This document shows positions 1 to 8,364 of a stretch of DNA of 64,000 nt, piece after piece. The notes beneath the pieces are model-generated. The model was not told the DNA's origin and ran no database searches. It saw only the letters and a program-made list of their open reading frames with translations. Source of the DNA: Akkermansiaceae bacterium. GTDB taxonomy: Bacteria > Verrucomicrobiota > Verrucomicrobiia > Verrucomicrobiales > Akkermansiaceae. A program made the translations under genes and the position numbers. The stretch spans positions 22,052-86,051 of the forward strand of contig JAIPKB010000001.1 of assembly GCA_021733795.1 (NCBI GenBank). Direction: 5' to 3'. Every line of letters begins with the position of its first letter. Position 1 is the stretch's first letter.

Positions 1-195
1 CTTACGGATTACGTGAACCGTTGCCGGATCGACTGGGCCAAGCGCGAGTTGTTGCGGCCTGAGGTGCGGATTTCCGAGATTGCCTTCCATGTGGGCTATC
101 AGTCGCTCTCGCAGTTCAACCGGAGCTTTGCCCGGATTGCCGGGGTGTCTCCGTCGAAATTCCGCCGCAGCCGGATCAAGCAAGCGGCCTCCTAG
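1..195 (+). CDS. AraC-family transcriptional regulator, C-terminal HTH (truncated by window start)
   Basis: Translation ...RISEIAFHVGYQSLSQFNRSFARIAGVSPSKFRRS is the classic AraC second HTH; no start inside the window. Confidence 0.85.
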   Translation, partial: LTDYVNRCRIDWAKRELLRPEVRISEIAFHVGYQSLSQFNRSFARIAGVSPSKFRRSRIKQAAS

Positions 196-270
196 GTTGG
201 ATATTTCTGGCGTTGGATGCATTTCGCGGTTGCCAGAGTCCCCGGCACCCGCTAGACCCGGTGCTTGCCA

Positions 271-2949
271 ATGGAAGATCGCTACGAAATCCGCGAGAAA
301 ATCGGTCAGGGTGGCATGGGCTCGGTTTACCGGGCGTTTGACGCCCGCATGAACCGAGAGGTGGCGATTAAGCGCATCCGGCCGGAAGGTGGTGATGCCG
401 GCCTTGGGGAGTCCGCCGCCCAGATTGTGCAGGAGGCGGGCGCGCTGGCCTCGTTGCAGCACCCTAACATTGTCACGGTTTACGACGTGGGAACCGATGA
501 GGAAGGGCCCTACGTGGTCATGGAATTCATCAACGGCCACACCGTGGACGAACTCATCGAGCGGGCTCCGCTCACGTGGCCGGATTTCCGGCAACTGGCG
601 ATCCAGACCCAGGAAGCGCTGATTGCCGCCCAGGAGCGCAACCTCATCCACCGCGATTTGAAGCCGAGCAATCTCATGCTCACCTGGCTGCCCTCCGGCA
701 AGTTTCAGATCAAAGTGGTGGATTTCGGCCTCGCCAAACTGGTGGAGAGCACCACCTTGGGTAACCTGGAGCAGGCGGATTCGGTCTTCGGTTCGATCTT
801 TTTCATGAGTCCGGAGCAGTTTGAACGGGCCACCCTGGATGCCCGTGCGGACATGTATTCGATCGGTTGCGTATACTACCACGCCCTTACCCAGACCTAT
901 CCATTCAATGGCGGGACCGGAATGGAGGTGATGACCGCCCATCTCCAGCATCAGGTCACTCATTTGCAGGAATCGCGGCCGGATCTCCCGGGCTGGGTTT
1001 GCGACTGGGTCATGTGGCACATCAACCGCCAGCCGGCGGACCGCCCCGCAGGTGCCCGCGAGGCCCTGAGAATCTTCTTCAGCAACGATAGCCAACCTCA
1101 GCAACCCCAATCCAATTCGCCACCTGCGACCCAAGCCATGAGCACCGGACCCGCCACTCCCGCCACTGACCCACCCAAACGTCCGCGCCTGATCATTCCC
1201 GGCGCCGCGCCTCCGCCGGCCGCTCCAGCGCCGGAACCCGTTCCGGCTCCGCCTCCGGCCGCTCCGCCCACCGGGATTCCGGAGCCTCCCCGCACCCAAA
1301 CCGCGCCCCAGCCTCTCTTGCCGCCCGAAGGCTCGCTGCCCAGTGTGCATGCATCACCGGAGCCAACGCCCGCTCCCGCCCCACCTCCACCAGCTCCCCC
1401 CGTGGCCGCTCCCGTGGTGCCCGCGCCCCCGCCTCCGCCCGCGCCGCCCGCGCCGCCCGCGCCGCCCGCGCCGGCAGCCGCCTTGTTGCAACCGAGACCC
1501 ACGCAAGCGCCCGCCTCCCCGCTGGCGCTTGGGCCCAGACCGGTTGGCACGCCAGCAGCCGCTCCCATTGGCGGAGCTCCGCATTCGGCACTCAGGCAAA
1601 CTCCGGGCGCCCAACCGGGCGGCTACCAGGCCCAGGGGGGCATGCCGATCACCATGCCCAAACCCGGTCTCAGCAACGGGGCCAAGGTGGCCATGGCGGT
1701 GGTGCTCGGTCTGCTGGTGGTGCTCGCCCTCATCTTCGTACTCGGCAAGAGTGGCTCCAACAAGCAAAACGAGATGTATAACAAACTCGTCGCCCTCGCC
1801 GCCAAGGACGATGCCAAGGAGGTCCCCGTCAGCAAGGCCGAGCTGGAGGTGCTGCTCAATGCCGCCGTGGATGTGGGCTCCAACAAACAACGCGGGACCG
1901 TTTACAAGGCGCTGTGGCTCGCCAAGTCCAGCGACGGCACCAATGTCGATGCCACCATCGCCGAATTCGCCACCAAGCGGCCGATGGCCGACGACATCCG
2001 CGAGGTGCTCATCCGCGACGTGCTCCGCAAGCGCAAGAATCCCAGTGTGGTGCCTGTGCTGATGGAGTTCTGCAAGTCCACCGGCGACACCCGCGCTGCG
2101 ATCGCCGCGATCCAGGCCTGCCGGTTCATGGCCACCGACAAGGAATTCCCCCAATACGTCGATATCATCCAATACAACTCCAACGCCAGCATCCGCCAGG
2201 CCGCCGAGGAAAATATCGGGGAAATCCTCAAGAAAGCGCCCAACCACGAGGAACTCGGCGGGAAAATCATCTCCGCCCAGACCAACGCCGTCAGCGATGA
2301 GGTGAGGTACTCCCTGACCCGCCTGTTAGGTCCCACCGGCGGAGCCAAGGCGGCTGAGGTGGTCAAGAAATCCCTCGCCTCCGAGGACAAGAAGGAACAA
2401 CTCGCCGCGGCCGTGGGCCTCAGCCTCTGGGCCGACGACTCGATGTTCGAAACCCTCATGGATCATCTGAAAAGCTTGGAGGATGAACAACTCCGCGCCC
2501 GCACCTTCGACGCCGCCTATCGTTTCCTCACCCTGCCAGACCGCAAACGCGATGCCGATACCAGCGAGGATTTCTGGAAAATGCTCGCCCGCAGTGCCAG
2601 GAACAAGGAAGAGCAAATGAAGATCATCCGCGGCCTCGCCATCAACGAAACCGATGATTGGGCGGTCGTCGTCGTCGAGTATTTCGTGGATGAGGGGAAA
2701 AACGACGACGTGATCGACCTTGCCGAAAAAGCGCTCGACCGGATGCGTTCCCGCGCCGAGGAAATGAACGGCGACGACGAAAAAGACGCGGATACGGATG
2801 AAGAAAAAGACGCGGACGCGGGTAAGGATACCGACGCCGACGCCGATGCCGATGCCGCTGCCGATGCCGACAAGGACACCGACGCGGATGCCGACGCGGA
2901 TGCCGACGCCGAAGCGGACGCCGAAGCGGACGCCACCGAGGAGGAGTAG
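271..2949 (+). CDS. Ser/Thr protein kinase with Pro-rich linker, TM helix, HEAT-like C-terminal region and Asp/Ala repeat tail
   Basis: YEIREKIGQGGMGSVYRA, NLIHRDLKPSNLML, VVDFGLAKL, MSPEQF kinase motifs; Pro/Ala linker; TM VAMAVVLGLLVVLALIFVL; tail DTDADADADAAADADKDTDADADADADAEADAEADATEEE. ATG at 271 preferred over the TTG at 265. Confidence 0.9.
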   Translation: MEDRYEIREKIGQGGMGSVYRAFDARMNREVAIKRIRPEGGDAGLGESAAQIVQEAGALASLQHPNIVTVYDVGTDEEGPYVVMEFINGHTVDELIERAPLTWPDFRQLAIQTQEALIAAQERNLIHRDLKPSNLMLTWLPSGKFQIKVVDFGLAKLVESTTLGNLEQADSVFGSIFFMSPEQFERATLDARADMYSIGCVYYHALTQTYPFNGGTGMEVMTAHLQHQVTHLQESRPDLPGWVCDWVMWHINRQPADRPAGAREALRIFFSNDSQPQQPQSNSPPATQAMSTGPATPATDPPKRPRLIIPGAAPPPAAPAPEPVPAPPPAAPPTGIPEPPRTQTAPQPLLPPEGSLPSVHASPEPTPAPAPPPPAPPVAAPVVPAPPPPPAPPAPPAPPAPAAALLQPRPTQAPASPLALGPRPVGTPAAAPIGGAPHSALRQTPGAQPGGYQAQGGMPITMPKPGLSNGAKVAMAVVLGLLVVLALIFVLGKSGSNKQNEMYNKLVALAAKDDAKEVPVSKAELEVLLNAAVDVGSNKQRGTVYKALWLAKSSDGTNVDATIAEFATKRPMADDIREVLIRDVLRKRKNPSVVPVLMEFCKSTGDTRAAIAAIQACRFMATDKEFPQYVDIIQYNSNASIRQAAEENIGEILKKAPNHEELGGKIISAQTNAVSDEVRYSLTRLLGPTGGAKAAEVVKKSLASEDKKEQLAAAVGLSLWADDSMFETLMDHLKSLEDEQLRARTFDAAYRFLTLPDRKRDADTSEDFWKMLARSARNKEEQMKIIRGLAINETDDWAVVVVEYFVDEGKNDDVIDLAEKALDRMRSRAEEMNGDDEKDADTDEEKDADAGKDTDADADADAAADADKDTDADADADADAEADAEADATEEE

Positions 2950-3030
2950 GCTGGGCGACGTGGCGACAGGTCCGGCGGACAACGGGCGCGGATTTCCAAC
3001 TGTGGCTGGCGCGGCTCGCGCCATGCCGTC

Positions 3031-3051
3031 TTGGGGGTGTCTCGCCCCCAA
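3031..3051 (+). terminator. Possible terminator hairpin downstream of the kinase gene
   Basis: TTGGGGG-tgtctcg-CCCCCAA perfect stem; no clear T-tract. Confidence 0.35.
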
Positions 3052-3160
3052 AAGCTTGGTGAAACTGCCTATGCATGTTCGATCATTCGATCCAGTGGCA
3101 CGCTGGAGTCCTTGAAACCGGAAGGTCTTTGCGAATGAGTCAAGTTTTGAGCGCCCAATT

Positions 3161-3283
3161 GATTGCCGATTGACGATTGATGATTTTTGATTTGGAGCTT
3201 GCCTGGCGCGAACGCTCGTTTCCAAGCTCACTTCAAAAATCAACAATCAACAATCAAAAATCAACAATCGTTAATCATCAATC
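3161..3283. repeat. Heptameric (NNNAATC / GATTNNN) intergenic repeats in inverted orientation
   Basis: Left arm GATTGCC GATTGAC GATTGAT GATTTTT GATTTGG (3161-3195); right arm AAAAATC AACAATC AACAATC AAAAATC AACAATC GTTAATC ATCAATC (3235-3283); the arms are largely complementary. Confidence 0.75.
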
Positions 3284-3543
3284 CTCTTCGTATTCTGCTT
3301 GGTCTGAGGCCTGCCTCGCTAGACATCAATGCCCCCTCTTTCACCAAACAGGCTGGAACCCCGTTTTCCAAGACAGGCTGCAAGCCTATCCTGCTCCGCG
3401 ATTCCCTCTGCGATCTCCGCATCTTTGCGTTTCGCTACGATCCAAACCTGCTGAAACACCGGTTGCCCTACCGTTCCGGGAATCGCTTTTCCCGTGGTTT
3501 GCGCTTGCCGGGGTGGGCTGGTGGCGGCAGGGTGGCGGGCGTC

Positions 3544-3651
3544 ATGACCCGCCAAAGCATCGAACTGGCCATCTACGTTTTCCTCGTTTCCCTGGTTTGC
3601 ACCTTCACCTGGGCATTCTACCAGCTCATGGTGCTGGTGGGATGGTGGTGA
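3544..3651 (+). CDS. Possible 35-aa single-TM membrane protein
   Basis: MTRQSIELAIYVFLVSLVCTFTWAFYQLMVLVGWW; hydrophobic span; the longer ORF upstream reads through repeats. Confidence 0.35.
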   Translation: MTRQSIELAIYVFLVSLVCTFTWAFYQLMVLVGWW

Positions 3652-3663
3652 TGCGCGCCGGGC

Positions 3664-4230
3664 TCAGGTCCAGTCCACATCCACCTGGACAACGCGCTGG
3701 TTGCGGTCCATGTATTTCAAGTGCCCGTGTTGCAGGGCGTATTCGTGCACGCATTTGGTGACCTTCACATCGTAGGAACAGTATTCGGCGATCCGCCGGA
3801 GGGGGGCGAACTCCCCGGTTTTCCTGTGCTCCTGCCACCACCGCAGCGCATCCAGACCGTCGGCGGTCTTGCCGGTGCCGAGGGTGGCGGAGGCCACCGA
3901 GTCGAGCTTGAGCCGGAAGCCGATCCGTTGTTCGAGGTCCGCCATCATGTCGAGATTGCGGGTTTGTTCCTCGAGGGTGGCGATCAGGTAGGACTGGAGG
4001 ACCGGGTAGTCGAATTGGAGGTGATTCCAGCCGATCACCAGATCCGCCCGCATCAGTTCCTCGCCGAGCAGGTGCATCTCGGACTCCGGATAAATTTCGT
4101 AGCTGCCGCGGGCGGTGCTGTAGGTCACGGCCACCGAGACCCCCATCTTGTGTTTATTGGCGGCACCCCCCACTGCGCTGAAACTGCGTTGGGTTTCGAG
4201 ATCGAAATAGACGATGTTTTTGTCGGCCAC
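3664..4230 (-). CDS. RNase H-like (DEDD/YprB-type) exonuclease-domain protein
   Basis: NIVYFDLETQRS..., LVIGWNHLQFDYPVL, YCSYDVKVT: spaced acidic DEDD-like motifs. Confidence 0.65.
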   Translation of the reverse strand: MADKNIVYFDLETQRSFSAVGGAANKHKMGVSVAVTYSTARGSYEIYPESEMHLLGEELMRADLVIGWNHLQFDYPVLQSYLIATLEEQTRNLDMMADLEQRIGFRLKLDSVASATLGTGKTADGLDALRWWQEHRKTGEFAPLRRIAEYCSYDVKVTKCVHEYALQHGHLKYMDRNQRVVQVDVDWT

Positions 4231-4463
4231 GGACCGAGCCTAGGGGGTCCGGGTTCCGGCGTCAACCGCAGGGAACTTCACCGCAGGGAGTTTCAGCAAT
4301 CCGGATGGGGTCGGTCGGGTGTCGCCGGGGCTTGAGCGCCCAATCCCGTCGGTTCAACCCGAATAACAATCACTTAGGGTTGATCGGGTATCAGCAACCA
4401 CGGTTGCCCTGACAACCCGATTTTCTGTGAAGTTCAGAGCATTGGGCTTGAACGCCCTCCCTG

Positions 4464-4811
4464 CTAGCGGGTGGCGCGGATAATCCGGTTCTGCTCGTCC
4501 AACAGGATTTTTCTGGCAAGCACCGGGGTTTGGGACAGGGCGAAGGCCATGATTGCCACGCGTTCACCCTTTTTGATCCGGTGGGCGGCACCGCCGTTGA
4601 TGACGATTTGGCCGCCGCCGGATGCGCCGGGTTGGACGTAGGTTTCCAGCCGGTTGCCGGAGGTGATGGAGGCCACCAGCACCTTCTCGCCCTCCCACAA
4701 TCCGGCCGCCTCCATCAGATCGACGGGGATTTCAATGCTGCCTTCATATTCCACATCGGCGTTGGTGATCATCGCCCGGTGGATTTTTGATTTGAGAACT
4801 TGGTGGAACAT
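4464..4811 (-). CDS. panD: Aspartate 1-decarboxylase
   Basis: MFHQVLKSKIHRAMITNADVEYEGSIEIPVDLMEAAGL...VASITSGNRLETYVQPG...INGGAAHRIKKGERVAIMAFA; contains the Gly-Ser self-processing site (EGSIEI). Confidence 0.92.
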   Translation of the reverse strand: MFHQVLKSKIHRAMITNADVEYEGSIEIPVDLMEAAGLWEGEKVLVASITSGNRLETYVQPGASGGGQIVINGGAAHRIKKGERVAIMAFALSQTPVLARKILLDEQNRIIRATR

Positions 4812-4967
4812 GCCGGGGCAAGGAAATCCGGGAAGCGAGTTCCGTCAAGCCCCGAAATCATGAGAAAGTGCTTCCGGTGGCAAACCCGCCAGCATCAATC
4901 ACCACTCGAAGCAGGATGTTGGATTGCGGAACGAGCGCGTTCATTCTGAACGCTGGTGTCGCCGGTG

Positions 4968-6916
4968 TCACTGCAACCCGGGTCTGGCGACCTCGCCGCG
5001 CAACTGGGCCTCGCCGCGGTCCTTCTCGTAAACGCCGTAGAAGTTCGACGCGGAGTCGAGCCAGACCGTGATGCGGTGCAACTCCTCCGGGCTCAGTTTC
5101 ACATCATAATGGCCATTTTCAAGGATTTGATAGAGTGTGGCCGCCCTGGCTCTCGGGGAATCCGACTTCCGGCGTAACCCGCTTCACCGGGGCCATGGCA
5201 TCATCGTCAGGGATCCGGGGATCAAACATGATGATTGAGCCATACGCCTGGCCATGATGAGGCGCCGCCGTTTCGATGATCTTCTGGGATCCCGGGACCG
5301 CACGCAGATCCATCTCCATGTCGGCGCGTTTCCCTTTCACTGAAAAATTGCCATGCATCGCACGGGAATCCCGCCCGTTGGGCAATGGGCAGGGATCGAA
5401 GTCGTTGAAGGTCCCGTCGGTCAGTTGGCGCAGATGCACACCCTTGGTCGTGGCCGGGTCGAGCGCAACCTAGAAGTTGTGGTAACAACGCCCCCGCTCC
5501 CAGTGCCCGTTGTGGGCATGATCGAGGTGGTCGATATGCCCGCCGTTGCCGGTGCACTCGACCCACGCGAAGAAAACCGATTTTCCGTCCCACGATAACT
5601 CCGGCGACAGGAAGCTACCGCCCATCAGTGGCTTGCACGCGAGTCTCCCGCTCTCGACCACCGCATGCTCCAGCAGGTCGGAAAGCTGCGGACTCTCGCC
5701 AAACGGGTCGCTCAGCACGAACAACCCGCCACCCGGAACCGCGTTGGTTCCGTAGAATTGGTCACACATGTGGTTGAACGTCGAGCGGTGACGCTTGATG
5801 AACAGGATCTTGTCGTAATCCAGCAGCGGGTTGGAAAACGCAATCCGCCGGCGCAACTCGCAGACTTGGGAAAACAATCCGCACCGCGCCTCCTGGTCAG
5901 CGACCTCCGTCGCCGAGGCGCGGTTTTCGAACTCCACCAACTGCTTGGCCAAATCCCCCATCGCCGGCGCACCCGGCAGGGTCTCGATGTCCTTGAGCAG
6001 TGCGCCGGTTCGGCGCAGGACGATGTCGAGCGGATCGCGGTCCGACTTCGCGATCAACGATGCCGGATGGAAAGTCTCGTCCGGAAACTGGTTGACCTTG
6101 GCGGCGCTCTTGAGGTCTTCCGCAAGGGTGTTGTTAGTGCGATGCCGCCCGGTACGATTGTGTCCCGGTTCGAAGTCGCGCCATTGCCGCGGGTCACCCG
6201 ATAGGTGCCGGATTTCCACACTAACACCTCACGCCTGGTCTTGACCTCACAGTCGGGCAATTGCTGAGGCCAGGGTTCCACCAACACCAGTGCGTCACCC
6301 TCCCATGCCTCGAGGCGTTTCGCCCCGCCGTCCGGCAACCGCATCTCCACCAGCAGCTTCTTCCGCGTTTTCGGCGCCGGATCGGTTTCCGCCGATTCGT
6401 TGTTCCCCCGGATCACGGCCAGGCCGCGCGACAGTTCGCCGCGGACCAACGCGGTGACATCCATTCGCCGGGCCGCATCGCCGGGATCACCGTAGGCGGC
6501 GGAGACCACCTGCGGAATCGGTCTCACCGTCGCCACAGTCCGCGCATCCGCCACCGGGATGCCTTTGAGCAGACCGCCGTCAACCGGGTCGCCAGCCGAC
6601 GCCAGCCGGCCAATATATCCGGCGAAATGGGTGTCGGCCCCGGTCGGCGAAAGCTTGTCGCACTCCCACCCGGTTCCCTCAGGTGCGGCCGGACCATTGC
6701 GTCGGCCGGTATTCACATGGCCCCACCGTCCAGTTGCCCGCCGATGAAATGAAACCAGGTCTCGGGATGAACCTCCCGGGCCGGATCGGAAAATGCCGCA
6801 GCGTCCGCCGCGCCGAACGCCGGAGGAGCCGCGCCAGCCGCAGGTAGCGCGAAGACGAGAGCGAATGACAGCCGTGCGAAGGAGTTGCGGCGTGAGCGGG
6901 TGATCCGTGGGATCAT
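4968..6916 (-). pseudogene. Mosaic degraded gene: signal peptide and GH106-like N-terminal pieces joined to HzsA-middle-domain-like pieces
   Basis: Successive minus-strand fragments in different frames: signal peptide + HPETWFHFIGGQLDGG; EGTGWECDKLSPTGADTHFAGYIGRL; DPLDIVLRRTGALLKDIE...LLDYDKILFIKRHRSTFNHMCDQFYGTNAVPGGGLFVL; HLRQLTDGTFNDFDPCPLPNGR; and, outside the ORF track, TLYQILENGHYDVKLSPEELHRITVWLDSASNFYGVYEKDRGEAQLRGEVARPGLQ* ending at 4968. Confidence 0.65.
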
Positions 6917-7863
6917 GGATCCGATACGGAACCGATTGGCGGGTTCTCTCGGCCAGAAGCCATTATGTTAGAAGAGGATTGCGGGACCGCGCCCGGTTGG
7001 GAGCACACGAATGCCGCGGTTTGGCAGGCGTGCCGCGCGATGTCTGCCAGCGGTTTCCCGGCCAGCAAACCGGTGACGAGTGCGGCGGTGAAGGAGTCAC
7101 CGGCTCCGACCGTATCGCACACCTTGGTTGGGATGCCGGGTTGGTCGATCATTTCATGGCGAGACAACAGCAGTGTGCCATTCGCGCCACGGGTCAGGGC
7201 GATCACGGCGAGGTCGTAGCGCTCCAGAAGGGCACGCAGCGAAGCCTCCACGCCAGCCATGGTTTGGATTTCACAAGCGGCGGTGACGGTGGGTAGCTCG
7301 TCGTCGCTGAGTTTGAGGATGCTGCACAGGTTAACCGACTCGCGGATCATCGTGTGATCGAAAAACGGTGGGCGCAGATTAACATCGAGCACCCGCGGCA
7401 CGCCGGCCTCGACCGCCACGGCCAGGGCTCGGCGGATGGTGCCGCGGGTCACGGCCTCGCGCTGGGCAAGGGTTCCGAAGTACAGCATGTTCGCCGTGGG
7501 AATGCTCGCGGCGAGTGAGTCCGACCATGCGATGTTGTCCCAGGCGGCACCCTTTGTGATGGCGAAGACCGGCTTGCCGGCGGAATCAAGGCTCACCGCC
7601 ACCGCCCCGGTCGGCAGGTTGGCAACATCCTGAAGCAAGGCGGTATCCACACCCAGTGAGGTTAGGATTTCCCGCGCTTGGCGGCCATAAGCATCCTGCC
7701 CGACCGCGCTGACGATGGAGACCCGCGCCCCCAGGGAGACCGCGTGGCAGGCGAAATTCGCCGGGGCACCGCCGAAACTCGGTCCAGCTGGGAATAGGTC
7801 CCACAGCACCTCGCCCAAACTGATCACCAGAGGTTGCGGATTGCTTGAGGGTTTCATGTTCAT
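6913..7863 (-). CDS. PfkB-family carbohydrate kinase, probable fructokinase
   Basis: LVISLGEVLWDLFPAGPSFGGAPANFACHAVSLGA, N-terminal GG motif and C-terminal DTVGAGDSFTAALVTGLL; flanked by GH32 and GH172 pieces. ATG at 7863 (MNMKPSSNPQPL) fits better than the 8127 ORF start. Confidence 0.88.
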   Translation of the reverse strand: MNMKPSSNPQPLVISLGEVLWDLFPAGPSFGGAPANFACHAVSLGARVSIVSAVGQDAYGRQAREILTSLGVDTALLQDVANLPTGAVAVSLDSAGKPVFAITKGAAWDNIAWSDSLAASIPTANMLYFGTLAQREAVTRGTIRRALAVAVEAGVPRVLDVNLRPPFFDHTMIRESVNLCSILKLSDDELPTVTAACEIQTMAGVEASLRALLERYDLAVIALTRGANGTLLLSRHEMIDQPGIPTKVCDTVGAGDSFTAALVTGLLAGKPLADIARHACQTAAFVCSQPGAVPQSSSNIMASGRENPPIGSVSDP

Positions 7864-8339
7864 GGTTTCTCTAACATCACACAGTCGGGGCCTGAGAAAT
7901 ACCTCGCGCCGGTTGAGGCGGCATTGGCGCCGGCGACCTCGGCGCACAGCTTGAACCTGCCGTCGAGTGGCGCGAACACCCCCAGCACGAATGGCTTGGC
8001 CGGCTGCACGGCGTCCGCGTGGCAGTCCAGCATGGCCATGAGCGGCCGGTCGTTGACCCGAAAACGCAGGATGCCGTCGAGGTTGCGCGTGCGGATGAAC
8101 TGGTTCTGGTCGCTGTTGGCGAACCAACCCGGTTGGTCCGGTGCAACCGTGCCGCGGTCGTAGCTGCTGGCCTGCCTGCAGGTGAATTCCGGCTGCGGCC
8201 AGCGCGCGACTGCGCCAAAATCCATCATCTCGACAAGCAGTGAATTCAGGGTGACGTCAGCGTGCAAATGCACGGTTGCGACGACTGCCGCTGAAAATGC
8301 GGCGGTCCCGACTCCTGGCATCGAAAACACGCCTGTCAT
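7860..8339 (-). pseudogene. GH172/DUF2961-like protein with the catalytic core missing (N-terminus fused to extreme C-terminus)
   Basis: N-part LNSLLVEMMDFGAVARWPQPEFTCRQASSYDRGTVAPDQPGWFANSDQNQFIR resembles the DUF2961 N-terminus; C-part FKLCAEVAGANAASTGARYFSGPDCVMLEKP resembles the long-form C-terminus; only about 160 aa. Overlaps the fructokinase start by ATGA. Confidence 0.65.
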
Positions 8340-8364
8340 CTTTGAAGGAATTGGGAGATTCCGG

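Noticed and set aside
2326-3246. 306-aa minus-strand ORF
   Set aside because: Antisense of the kinase gene's repeat tail (GIGIGVGVGI from GAC/GCC repeats).
3235-3290. Repeats near 3.2 kb as a CRISPR array
   Set aside because: 7-nt unit with no spacers; not CRISPR.
3177-3761. 194-aa and 154-aa plus-strand ORFs across 3177-3761
   Set aside because: They read through intergenic heptad repeats and IQKSTINNQKSTI-type low complexity; only the terminal 35-aa hydrophobic piece is kept as a weak call.
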